Shown here one piece after another: positions 25,318 to 32,377 of a stretch of 64,000 nucleotides of DNA. The stretch is from an uncultured Oscillospiraceae bacterium (GTDB lineage: Bacteria > Bacillota > Clostridia > Oscillospirales > Oscillospiraceae), in NCBI GenBank assembly GCA_934573735.1, contig CAKTMC010000002.1, positions 1 through 64,000 of the forward strand, read 5' to 3'. Under the pieces are notes generated by a model. The model saw nothing but the letters and a program-made list of their open reading frames with translations. It ran no database searches and was not told the DNA's origin. The translations under genes and the position numbers were made by a program. Positions within the stretch are counted from its first letter, which is position 1; the number at the start of each line of letters is the position of its first letter.

Positions 25318-26163
25318 ATGCAGGCATTGAGAAGCCAGACCGCGCTGCGGCGCGGCGGCATAGTATATCTGCGGACGGACGAGCTCACGCCGAACCCCGT
25401 CCAGCCGCGAAAGAGATTTGACGAGGAGTCCCTGGAGGAGCTTTCGGGCAGCATAAAGAGCTACGGTATTCTAAACCCCTTGACGGTGCGTCTGCGCTGC
25501 GGCAAGTATGAGCTCGTGGCGGGGGAGCGCCGTTTGCGTGCGGCAAAGCTTGCAGGGCTTGAGGAGGTTCCATGCATTCTCATCGACGTGAACATGGAGG
25601 ATGCAAGCCTCATCGCTCTGGTTGAGAATTTGCAGCGGCGCGATCTTGATTTCATCGAGGAGGCGCTCGGTATCAGCCAGCTTATCCGTATGTTCGGCAT
25701 GAGTCAGGAGGAGGCGGCGCGGCGTATCGGAAAATCACAGTCGGCGGTCGCAAATAAGCTGCGGCTTTTGAAGCTGCCGCCGGACGTGCTCGAAGCGCTG
25801 CGGCAAAACGGCTTGACGGAGCGGCACGGAAGAGCGCTGCTGCGTTTGCCGAGTCCGGTGGCGCAGAGGGCGGCGCTTGAGTATATCGTCGATAACGGGC
25901 TGACCGTCGCGGCAACGGATGCATACATAGACGCGCTGCTTGCCGAGCCCGAAAAGGAGCCGGAGACCGAGACGGAAAAGAGCGAAAAGAAGCGCACCTT
26001 TGTGCTCAAGGACGTGCGCGTATTTCTCAACACACTCTCGCGGAGCATTGACCTGATGAAGCAGGGCGGCATAGATGCCGGTATGCAGCGCGAGGAGACC
26101 GAGGACTCGCTCATTCTCACGATATCCATTCCCAAGGCGCGTCAGGGCGCGAAAACCGGCTGA
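25318..26163 (+). CDS. ParB/Noc-family DNA-binding protein
   Basis: A 281-residue protein. The N-terminal ParB nuclease-like (CTP-binding) domain contains NPVQPRKRF and the GERRLRAAKLAG box, followed by ENLQRRDLDFIEEA. The helix-turn-helix (about 125-150) is EEAARRIGKSQSAVANKLRLLKL. ParB segregates origins and Noc prevents division over the nucleoid; with no parA next to it, a Noc-like role is more likely. The ATG at 25318 lies 7 nt after AGGGAGG; the GTG at 25315 is too close. A charged, probably flexible stretch lies near 213-227. Confidence 0.85.
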   Translation: MQALRSQTALRRGGIVYLRTDELTPNPVQPRKRFDEESLEELSGSIKSYGILNPLTVRLRCGKYELVAGERRLRAAKLAGLEEVPCILIDVNMEDASLIALVENLQRRDLDFIEEALGISQLIRMFGMSQEEAARRIGKSQSAVANKLRLLKLPPDVLEALRQNGLTERHGRALLRLPSPVAQRAALEYIVDNGLTVAATDAYIDALLAEPEKEPETETEKSEKKRTFVLKDVRVFLNTLSRSIDLMKQGGIDAGMQREETEDSLILTISIPKARQGAKTG

Positions 26164-26186
26164 AAAATTGATAGATTGATAATAGG

Positions 26187-26229
26187 ACAAATCACCGCCT
26201 TCGTATATTTTACAAAGGCGGTGATTTTT
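26187..26229 (+). terminator. Terminator-like hairpin overlapping the next gene's ribosome site
   Basis: AAATCACCGCCTT (26189-26201) pairs with AAGGCGGTGATTT (26215-26227), followed by TT and then the ATG at 26230. The right arm contains the only Shine-Dalgarno-like bases (AGGCGGTGA) for the next gene. Confidence 0.75.
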
Positions 26230-26508
26230 ATGATAAGCTATTTTTCAGAGCTTCGCTACAAGGAGGTCATAGACATAAACAGCGGCTTTCGTCTGGGCTA
26301 TGCCTGCGACATGGAGTTTGACGATGCGGAGGGGCGCATAGTCTCGATTGTCACGCCGGGCCGGGCAAAGCTTTTCGGGCTTCTGGGGCGCGAGGACGAC
26401 TACGTTCTCCCGTGGCAGAGCATAGTGCGCATAGGCAGCGATATAATCCTGGTTGACTGCAAGGGCGAGGTTTCCCGCCGCAAGCGCCGAAGACGCAGCC
26501 TGTTCTAA
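26230..26508 (+). CDS. YlmC/YmxH-family sporulation protein
   Basis: A 92-residue PRC-barrel-like protein (MISYFSELRYKEVIDINSGFRLGY... VLPWQSIVRIGSDIILVD) of the small YlmC/YmxH family found in spore formers. The exact role is unknown. The ATG at 26230 begins the conserved family sequence; the open frame upstream to 26176 includes the terminator-like hairpin. The Shine-Dalgarno bases are inside that hairpin, so translation may depend on how it folds. Confidence 0.85.
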   Translation: MISYFSELRYKEVIDINSGFRLGYACDMEFDDAEGRIVSIVTPGRAKLFGLLGREDDYVLPWQSIVRIGSDIILVDCKGEVSRRKRRRRSLF

Positions 26509-26517
26509 TAATTTTTG

Positions 26518-26546
26518 TTGGCAAACCGGTGCTTTTGCGATATACT
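26518..26546 (+). promoter_or_regulatory. Sigma-A promoter of the 26579 gene
   Basis: TTGGCA (26518-26523), 17-nt spacer, TATACT (26541-26546); 32 nt before the ATG. Confidence 0.8.
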
Positions 26547-26578
26547 TAGTTATATATAGAAATACGGAGGAAAAATGC

Positions 26579-27022
26579 ATGAGGATGCTCCAAACCTTCC
26601 GCTCCGGCTATACGGTTGAGCAGGTCAAATTGCTTCTCTCGTCGCTGTGTGAGAAATTTTCTTTTATCATTCCGGCAGAAGGCAGAATGGGATATAACCT
26701 GCACGGCCCGTTTCTTACGCTTATATATGTTCCGAGAAAGATGCGGATGGTTAGAAAATATAAAGCCCTTCTACTTCAAGGACGGGACGGTAAAGCTGTG
26801 ATTTACGGTACATATTGGATCCCGATATGGGAAGTGCTGTTCTATACCGCTGCGATGGCGCTGCTTGCATTTTTACTCTTAGGCGCTTTCGCCGTGCTTC
26901 CGATGACGATTGCGACATTGGTTATTGCTTTGCTTGGGGAACTTGTCGGCGGCGCAATGATGCGCAACGAAACACAAGTCGCGGAATTTATTAAAGATAA
27001 GCTCAACTGTACGCAGGAATGA
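26579..27022 (+). CDS. Hypothetical membrane protein
   Basis: A 147-residue protein that I do not recognise. The first 75 residues look soluble. Two hydrophobic segments (about 82-105 and 108-128) form a hairpin in the membrane, followed by a short charged tail. The ATG at 26579 lies 8 nt after GGAGG; the overlapping ATG at 26575 is in another frame. It has its own promoter and sits upstream of hflX on the same strand, with a 40-nt gap. Confidence 0.75.
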   Translation: MRMLQTFRSGYTVEQVKLLLSSLCEKFSFIIPAEGRMGYNLHGPFLTLIYVPRKMRMVRKYKALLLQGRDGKAVIYGTYWIPIWEVLFYTAAMALLAFLLLGAFAVLPMTIATLVIALLGELVGGAMMRNETQVAEFIKDKLNCTQE

Positions 27023-27062
27023 GAAAAAACTCAAATTCAAGCATATTCAAAGGAAATCACAC

Positions 27063-28358
27063 ATGGAAAACACTGATATAAAAAGAGAACGCGCGGTGCT
27101 GGCGGGTCTGTCCGCGGCAAGCATGGACGAGGGCGAGCGCTCCACCGAAATATCCATGGAGGAGCTGGCGGCGCTTGTGGACACCGCCGGGGGCGACACC
27201 GTCGCCATGATAATGCAAAGCCGCTCCACGCCCGACCCGCGCAGCTTCATCGGCGACGGTAAGGTACAGGAGATGAAGGAGCTTATCGCCATGAACGACT
27301 GCGACCTTGCGGTCTTTGACAATGAGCTCAGTCCCTCGCAGATGCGAGTGCTCTCCGAGGAGCTTGGCGTTAAGGTGCTCGACCGTTCGGGGCTTATACT
27401 GGATATCTTCGCTCAGCGTGCGCAGACCCGCGAGGGTCAGCTTCAGGTCGAGCTTGCGCAGTATAAATATCTTCTGCCGCGCCTGACCGGTATGTGGACG
27501 CATCTTGTGCGCCAGACCGCCACGGGCGGCTCCTCGCCCATCGGCACCCGCGGTCCCGGTGAAACTCAGCTTGAGACCGACCGCCGCCATATCCGCCGCA
27601 AGATACAAAAGCTTGAGGAGGAGCTTGCCGCGGTGCGCAAGGTGAGAAGCACCCAGCGCCGACGCCGCGAGAAAAACGATATGCCCGTCATTGCGCTCGT
27701 CGGCTATACGAACGCGGGCAAATCGACGCTGCTCAACTGCCTGACCGGCTCGGATATCCCGGCAAACGACCGGCTTTTCGATACGCTGGACACCACGACC
27801 CGGCGTCTGCGGCTCGACGAGACGCAGGAGGTGCTGCTGTCCGATACGGTCGGCTTTATCCGCAAGCTTCCGACGCATCTTATCGAGGCGTTCAAGGCTA
27901 CGCTTGAGGAGCTGAGCTATGCCGACGTTCTGCTGCACGTCATCGACATCTCAAATCCCGAGTGGGAGACGCAGGCGCGCGTTGTGGACGGGCTTATCAG
28001 CCAGCTCGGCGCAAGCGAGACTCCCTGCCTGCGCGTTTTCAATAAGTGCGACGCATATATAGGCATCCTGCCGCACGGTGAGGACGTGGTCTGCATCTCC
28101 GCCAAGAGCGGCGAGGGCGCGGACGTGCTGGTGAAAAAGCTGCTCGAGATGCTTGGCCGGGGCAAAAAGCAGGTCAGGCTTGAGATACCCTATTCCGACG
28201 CGGGACTTGTTGACCTTCTCAAGCGCGAGACGGCGGTCATCGGCATTGAGTACACCGACAGCGGCATTATCGCCGAGGCGGTGGTCACGCCGGATGTGTT
28301 CGGACGAGTAAAAAAATATATCCCCGGCTATGTCGAGCCGAAGGAGGATTGGGAATGA
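27063..28358 (+). CDS. hflX: GTPase HflX
   Basis: A 431-residue ribosome-associated GTPase that splits stalled 70S ribosomes. The N-terminal HflX domain contains FIGDGKVQEM and the GGSSPIGTRGPGETQLETDRR linker. The G domain has G1 GYTNAGKST, G3 DTVGF and G4 NKCD. The length is normal. It begins after AAAGGA and overlaps the following acetyltransferase by 4 nt. Confidence 0.96.
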   Translation: MENTDIKRERAVLAGLSAASMDEGERSTEISMEELAALVDTAGGDTVAMIMQSRSTPDPRSFIGDGKVQEMKELIAMNDCDLAVFDNELSPSQMRVLSEELGVKVLDRSGLILDIFAQRAQTREGQLQVELAQYKYLLPRLTGMWTHLVRQTATGGSSPIGTRGPGETQLETDRRHIRRKIQKLEEELAAVRKVRSTQRRRREKNDMPVIALVGYTNAGKSTLLNCLTGSDIPANDRLFDTLDTTTRRLRLDETQEVLLSDTVGFIRKLPTHLIEAFKATLEELSYADVLLHVIDISNPEWETQARVVDGLISQLGASETPCLRVFNKCDAYIGILPHGEDVVCISAKSGEGADVLVKKLLEMLGRGKKQVRLEIPYSDAGLVDLLKRETAVIGIEYTDSGIIAEAVVTPDVFGRVKKYIPGYVEPKEDWE

Positions 28359-28888
28359 GAGTTTTTGAGACCGAACGTCTCGTAATGCGCCCGTGGCGCG
28401 AGGAGGATGCGGAGAGTTTATATAAATACGCGAGTGACCCGGATGTCGGCCCGGCGGCGGGGTGGCCCGTACACACAAGCGTAGAGGACAGCCTGCGTGT
28501 GCTGCGGGAAGTTCTTATTGAGGAGAACACATGGGCGGTGACGATAAAAGCGAGTGACGAGCCGGTCGGCAGCATAGGCGTGTTCCGAACGGACGCTCCG
28601 AACGGAAACGGCGCGCCCGAGATAGGGTACTGGATAGGCAAGCCCTTCTGGGGCTGCGGCTATATACCCGAGGCTGTTCGAGCACTCATTGACCGCTGCT
28701 TTAATGACGGCGCGGAGAGCGTGTGGTGCTCTCATTTTGCCGGGAACGACAAGTCCCGCCGCGTGATTGAAAAATGCGGCTTCAAATTCGCAGTTAGCAT
28801 GACTGTGCGGGCGGCGCTTCTTGACGGTATGCCCGAGTACGAGACCCTTTATTATAAGATCACCCGTGAGGAGTGGCAGCATGACTGA
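28355..28888 (+). CDS. GNAT-family N-acetyltransferase
   Basis: A 177-residue acetyltransferase of the RimJ/RimL-like group (ETERLVMRPWREEDAESLYKYASDP, then GYWIGKPFWGCGYIPEA for acetyl-CoA binding, and NDKSRRVIEKCGFK). The substrate is unknown. The ATG overlaps the hflX stop (ATGA), with AAGGAGG upstream, so it is co-translated with hflX. Confidence 0.9.
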   Translation: MRVFETERLVMRPWREEDAESLYKYASDPDVGPAAGWPVHTSVEDSLRVLREVLIEENTWAVTIKASDEPVGSIGVFRTDAPNGNGAPEIGYWIGKPFWGCGYIPEAVRALIDRCFNDGAESVWCSHFAGNDKSRRVIEKCGFKFAVSMTVRAALLDGMPEYETLYYKITREEWQHD

Positions 28889-29507
28889 ATATTGCATCCC
28901 GACCGCGCCGGGCGAGGCAAGCTTTGTCGAAAAGCGCTCGGAATTTCTGGGTCATGTGCGCCCTGTTGAGAGCGAGGACGAGGCGCGCGCCTTCATCGCG
29001 GAGATGAAGAAAAAATATTATGACGCACGGCATAACTGCTGGTGCTATATCATCAAGGACGGCGCGGAGCGCTATTCCGATGACGGTGAGCCGCAGGGCA
29101 CGGCGGGAATACCGATGCTCGAGGTCTTTCGCCGCGAGGGAGTGTGCAATGTCGTCTGCGTCGTGACGCGCTATTTCGGCGGGATATTGCTTGGCGCGGG
29201 CGGACTTCTGCGCGCCTATACGAAAAGCGCAAAGGACGCGCTGGACGCGGCGGGGATATCCGTCGTGCGCCGCTGGGTGGAGACGGAGCTTGACTGCTCG
29301 TATGCCGCAGCGGAGAAGCTGAAGCAGGAGATAGCGGCCTGCGGCGGCATTATTGCGGGGCTTGATTACGGCGCGGCGGTGACGATACGCGCCTATGTTC
29401 CCGAGGAGCTTGCAGAGGGCTTCAAGGCAAAGATATTTGACGTGAGCGCCGGCGGCGTGACGGTTCGCGTCACGGGGGAGGACTTCCGCGCCGTGCCGCG
29501 TGGCTGA
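28881..29507 (+). CDS. YigZ/IMPACT-family protein
   Basis: A 208-residue protein with the UPF0029/IMPACT N-terminal domain (EKRSEFLGHVRPVESEDEARAFI, HNCWCYI, SDDGEPQGTAGIPML, TRYFGGILLGAGGLLRAY) and the smaller C-terminal domain. The role is thought to be in translation regulation or peptide handling but is not settled. It overlaps the acetyltransferase by 8 nt, with GAGGAG ahead of the ATG. Confidence 0.92.
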   Translation: MTEYCIPTAPGEASFVEKRSEFLGHVRPVESEDEARAFIAEMKKKYYDARHNCWCYIIKDGAERYSDDGEPQGTAGIPMLEVFRREGVCNVVCVVTRYFGGILLGAGGLLRAYTKSAKDALDAAGISVVRRWVETELDCSYAAAEKLKQEIAACGGIIAGLDYGAAVTIRAYVPEELAEGFKAKIFDVSAGGVTVRVTGEDFRAVPRG

Positions 29508-29526
29508 AAGCTTAATTGAAATTATG

Positions 29527-29555
29527 TTGAATAGTTTGCGCGTTTCTGCTATAAT
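29527..29555 (+). promoter_or_regulatory. Sigma-A promoter of the DivIVA-like gene
   Basis: TTGAAT (29527-29532), 17-nt spacer, TATAAT (29550-29555). Confidence 0.85.
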
Positions 29556-29587
29556 TCACATATAAAGCCAATTGCGAGGAGATAAAA

Positions 29588-30133
29588 ATGGCTCTTAATC
29601 AGGAATATTTTGACGCCATCAGCATTGACGTCGTCAAGAAAAAATATTATAACGCCAACAAGGTCAACGCCTTGCTTCAGGATATCCGAGAGCAGGCAAT
29701 TCGCTTGGAGGCGGAAAACCGCAGTCTGCGCGAGCAGCTTGAAGCACTCAGCAGCCGCAAGGAGGAGATAGGCGACGCGATACTCTCGGCAAAAACCGTG
29801 TCGCAGCAGATAATCTCCGATGCCTGCGCCCAGAGCGAGAAGCTTTTGGAGGACAGCCGCGAAAAGGCGGAGCAGATAATAGCCGTCGCGCAGGAGAAAA
29901 AGCGCCAGCTTCTTGCCGAGGCCGCCGAGCGGCAGGAATACAGCGTGCGTCAGGCGGAGCGGCTTTACTCCGGTATGCGTGAGCGTCAGCTTGAGAGCAT
30001 CGAGGCTCTGGACGACGATTGGCAGAGCTTCCTCTGCGGGCTGATGGACAGCGAGGGCGCGGGTCCCTCCGAGGAGGAGCTGTCGGCAAAGGTCGGCGCG
30101 ATAGCCCGCGAAATGGCCGAAATAGACGATTAA
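29588..30133 (+). CDS. DivIVA-like coiled-coil protein
   Basis: A 181-residue protein. After a short N-terminal region, residues 25-125 form an almost uninterrupted charged coiled coil (ALLQDIREQAIRLEAENRSL..., EKLLEDSREKAEQIIAVAQE). This resembles DivIVA/GpsB-type scaffolds but lacks a clear N-terminal lipid-binding loop, so the assignment is tentative. It has its own promoter, and the stop is fused to the terminator stem (30132 on). Confidence 0.75.
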   Translation: MALNQEYFDAISIDVVKKKYYNANKVNALLQDIREQAIRLEAENRSLREQLEALSSRKEEIGDAILSAKTVSQQIISDACAQSEKLLEDSREKAEQIIAVAQEKKRQLLAEAAERQEYSVRQAERLYSGMRERQLESIEALDDDWQSFLCGLMDSEGAGPSEEELSAKVGAIAREMAEIDD

Positions 30134-30171
30134 AAAACTGAGAGATGAAAAGTCTCTCAGTTTTTTCATAT
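30132..30171 (+). terminator. Terminator of the DivIVA-like gene, left copy
   Basis: A 14-bp perfect stem (30132-30145 with 30153-30166) and a 7-nt loop, ending in TTTTTT. The same stem, with a different loop, recurs at 32318-32351 on the far side of the TnpB locus. Confidence 0.92.
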
Positions 30172-30233
30172 ACAACATAAAACGTACGCCTGAAAAATGG
30201 GGGGGGAAGATGGTGAATTTATGCAGTAATTTC

Positions 30234-30262
30234 TTGCTTTTAAGCCGCTTGAGATATATAAT
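30234..30262 (+). promoter_or_regulatory. Sigma-A promoter of the TnpB-like gene
   Basis: TTGCTT (30234-30239), 17-nt spacer, TATAAT (30257-30262), close to a strong AAAGGAGGG ribosome site. Confidence 0.8.
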
Positions 30263-30287
30263 AGCTGTATAGAAAGGAGGGATTCCT

Positions 30288-31823
30288 GTGAAAAGAAGTA
30301 AAACAGATACTTGCTGTCTTACCTTACCGCTTAAATTGGAAAAGTGGCAGGAAGACCGCCTTGCTAAGCGCTTTGAGCTTGCGCGGCAAATCTACAACAC
30401 CATGGTTCGTGCAGAGCAGAAAAAGCTTCGGAAAATAGAGCAAACTCAAGAATACAGGGATATTCAAATGCAAATTCAGGCGTTGGATTGGAAAAATCCA
30501 AGTGACAAGCGACAGTTGAAGTCTCTGTATAAAGAACGGGATAAGCTCCTGAAAAGCGGCGGATTTTCGGAATACGGCTTTAAAGCTGATATAAAATACT
30601 ACTACAAGCACTTCAACGACAATATTGGCTCCAGCGTTGCGGTTCACGGAATTGCACCTCAAGTATGGGCTGCATTTGATAAAATGCTTTTCCATAGAGA
30701 AGGCAAAAAAGTTCACTACAAGAAAAAAGCCGAACTGTATTCCTTGCGTGGGTATTCGGTGGCAGGGAAAAGCGGCGGAGTAGAAATTATTTTCCGAGGA
30801 ACCTATATCGAATGGAAAGGTCTCAAGCTGCCGTTGAAATTATCTCCTGATAACAGCTATGAAACCGAAATGCTGAGTTATCGAGTTAAATACGTTCGCC
30901 TGCTCCGAAAGCCGGGAAAAAGTAGAGATCGTTGGTACGCTCAGCTTTCACTGGAAGGTAAACCGGTAATTAAGCGCGATCCGGAGAGCGGGAAAGCTCG
31001 GCATCCCATAGGTCAAGGAGCGGTTGGTCTGGATATTGGTCCGCAGACGCTAGCATATTCAGCTTCAGGCGAGGCGGATTTGGTAGAGCTGGCGGATCGA
31101 GTGCAGAATATTGAGCAAGTTAAACGTCGTCTTCAGCGGAAGCTGGATCGAAGCAGACGCGCTACCAATCCGGGCAATTATGCTGAAGACGGCACAATTA
31201 AGCGAGGCGTTAAGTTGACGCATAATAAATCCAAGCGCTATCAAAGAACCCAGCGGGAGCTTAGATATCTCCAACACTGTCAGGCCGAGGAACGAAAACG
31301 GCAGCATATAGAGCTTGCTAACTATCTGCTAAGCTTGGGAGATTGCTTTTACGTTGAAAAAATGGTGTGGTCATCTCTTACCCACAGGGCAAAAGAGACA
31401 ACGGTATCCGAGAAAACCGGAAAGATAAAAAGAAAGAAAAGATTTGGAAAATCCGTTGCCAATAAAGCGCCGGCCTCCCTGATTGATATTTTGAGGAGAA
31501 AAAGCGAGTCTCTTGGGCTCCCCGGTGTGATGGAGGTACCGACCTCGCTTAAAGCCAGCCAATATAATCATCAAACAGGGGAATATACCCCAAAGCCACT
31601 GTCACAGCGATGGAACAATATGCCTGATGGCGAAAGAATACAAAGAGATATGTACTCGGCTTTTTTATTGCAGCATTACGACCCTCAAACAAATAATTTC
31701 AATATAGCGTCACTTCAGCAGGACTATCCGCAGTTTGTGCAATACCATCACCAAGCAATACAGCGTCTCTCTACAGTAGCGAAAACACCCTCAAGCATGG
31801 GAATTAGAAGAAGCCTTCAATAG
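30288..31823 (+). CDS. TnpB/Cas12-like RNA-guided nuclease without zinc ribbon
   Basis: A 511-residue protein, larger than typical TnpB (about 400) and in the range of the miniature Cas12f group. The RuvC core is complete: Asp249 in VGLDIGPQ, Glu357 in FYVEKMV and Asp454 in IQRDMYSAFL. The N-terminal half is the Lys/Arg-rich wedge/recognition region. Between RuvC-II and RuvC-III, where TnpB and Cas12f carry a CxxC...CxxC ribbon, there is a cysteine-free stretch (SQYNHQTGEYTPKPLSQRWN, 424-443). The start is GTG at 30288, after AAAGGAGGG. Downstream lie a structured RNA region and repeats, so it probably uses guide RNAs; its activity is inference from the intact triad. Confidence 0.85.
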   Translation: MKRSKTDTCCLTLPLKLEKWQEDRLAKRFELARQIYNTMVRAEQKKLRKIEQTQEYRDIQMQIQALDWKNPSDKRQLKSLYKERDKLLKSGGFSEYGFKADIKYYYKHFNDNIGSSVAVHGIAPQVWAAFDKMLFHREGKKVHYKKKAELYSLRGYSVAGKSGGVEIIFRGTYIEWKGLKLPLKLSPDNSYETEMLSYRVKYVRLLRKPGKSRDRWYAQLSLEGKPVIKRDPESGKARHPIGQGAVGLDIGPQTLAYSASGEADLVELADRVQNIEQVKRRLQRKLDRSRRATNPGNYAEDGTIKRGVKLTHNKSKRYQRTQRELRYLQHCQAEERKRQHIELANYLLSLGDCFYVEKMVWSSLTHRAKETTVSEKTGKIKRKKRFGKSVANKAPASLIDILRRKSESLGLPGVMEVPTSLKASQYNHQTGEYTPKPLSQRWNNMPDGERIQRDMYSAFLLQHYDPQTNNFNIASLQQDYPQFVQYHHQAIQRLSTVAKTPSSMGIRRSLQ

Positions 31824-32046
31824 TGCGAAGGTAGTATTAACAGAAAAGTCGGTGCGCATCGCACCGCAAACCGGTCGATTGTCCGTCCGGGGCTGCCGAT
31901 AATGGCGATACAGGTCGCCTTGGCAGCAGAAGGGTACGGGAAAATAGTCAGCGCAGAGATTTGTTTTTAGATTTCTGAAAAGCTATCTACCGCACTCACG
32001 GCGTATTATACAAAGCGGAGCGCCGCAGCTTGTCTATTATTTTTGC
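31824..32046 (+). ncRNA. Candidate guide-RNA scaffold / tracr-like RNA
   Basis: About 220 nt of strongly structured non-coding sequence directly after the nuclease gene. Stems: 31850-31856 with 31860-31866 (7 bp, perfect); 31892-31897 with 31922-31927, enclosing 31904-31908 with 31915-31919; and about 31953-31959 with 31971-31977. Bases 31987-31995 are an exact complement of GTGCGGTAG in the downstream repeats, like a tracrRNA anti-repeat. The end (AGCGCCGCAGCT, 32019-32030) resembles the 3' end of the repeat, followed by 16-20 nt that could be a first guide. This matches the position of TnpB omega RNAs and of Cas12f tracrRNAs. RNA boundaries are not known. Confidence 0.6.
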
Positions 32047-32209
32047 CGATACACTCCGTGCGGTAGCGCCGAGGCAAAGCTTGTATGAGGTGAGGCATGG
32101 ATACGCTAAGTTTCGATACACTCCGTGCGGTAGCGCCGAGGCAAAGCTCCTACTTCATGATTTTTTTGATTTCCTCGTCGAGGATGCACTCCGTGCAGTA
32201 GCGCCGAGG
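32047..32209 (+). CRISPR. Mini CRISPR-like array, three repeats
   Basis: Repeat 1 (32047-32081) and repeat 2 (32114-32148) are identical over 35 bp and set 67 bp apart. Repeat 3 (about 32182-32209) keeps the central CACTCCGTGC-GTAGCGCCGAGG with substitutions and decays at its 3' end, as terminal CRISPR repeats do. The spacers (32082-32113, 32 bp; 32149-32181, 33 bp) are unrelated to each other. The array reads in the same direction as the nuclease gene. There are no adaptation genes. It could also be a duplicated omega-RNA 3' end; either way it looks like a guide array. Confidence 0.7.
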
Positions 32210-32259
32210 TATGGGCAGATTGTAAGTCTCTGCTTAAAGGCTTTTATTTTCATTAAAAA

Positions 32260-32312
32260 TGTTGGGGGGTAGTTTTTCTCTCTTCGAGAAGCCTACCCCA
32301 ATATTTATTTTA
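32260..32312 (+). terminator. Terminator of the array transcript
   Basis: GTTGGGG-GG-TAG pairs with CTACCCCAAT around an inner TCTC-TTC-GAGA stem, followed by ATTTATTTTA. It would end a transcript covering the nuclease gene, RNA scaffold and repeats. Confidence 0.7.
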
Positions 32313-32317
32313 GAACC

Positions 32318-32356
32318 AAAAAACTGAGAGATTTTTGTCTCTCAGTTTTTTCATAT
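32318..32356. terminator. Terminator, right copy, between array and trkH
   Basis: The same 14-bp stem as 30132-30166 (arms 32318-32331 and 32338-32351), with loop TTTTTG instead of TGAAAAG. The A and T tracts on either side make it bidirectional, also serving trkH on the minus strand. Confidence 0.9.
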
Positions 32357-32377
32357 TATCATATTTTTGCTCAACAC

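Larger units (their letters stand above)
30172..32317 (+). mobile_element. Inserted TnpB/CRISPR-like locus between duplicated terminators
   Basis: About 2.1 kb lying between two copies of one terminator stem that is followed by CATAT on each side. It holds a promoter, a TnpB/Cas12-like gene, a structured non-coding RNA region, a short repeat array and a terminator. There is no tnpA transposase and no cas1/cas2. The limits are set by the duplicated flanks and are not proven ends. Base composition is more AT-rich than the neighbouring genes, consistent with transfer. Confidence 0.55.

Noticed and set aside
32047..32209. Treating the repeats as plain tandem repeats or a coding repeat
   Set aside because: The spacers differ completely while the 35-bp repeats are identical, and no frame runs through them with coding character; a CRISPR-like array explains this better.
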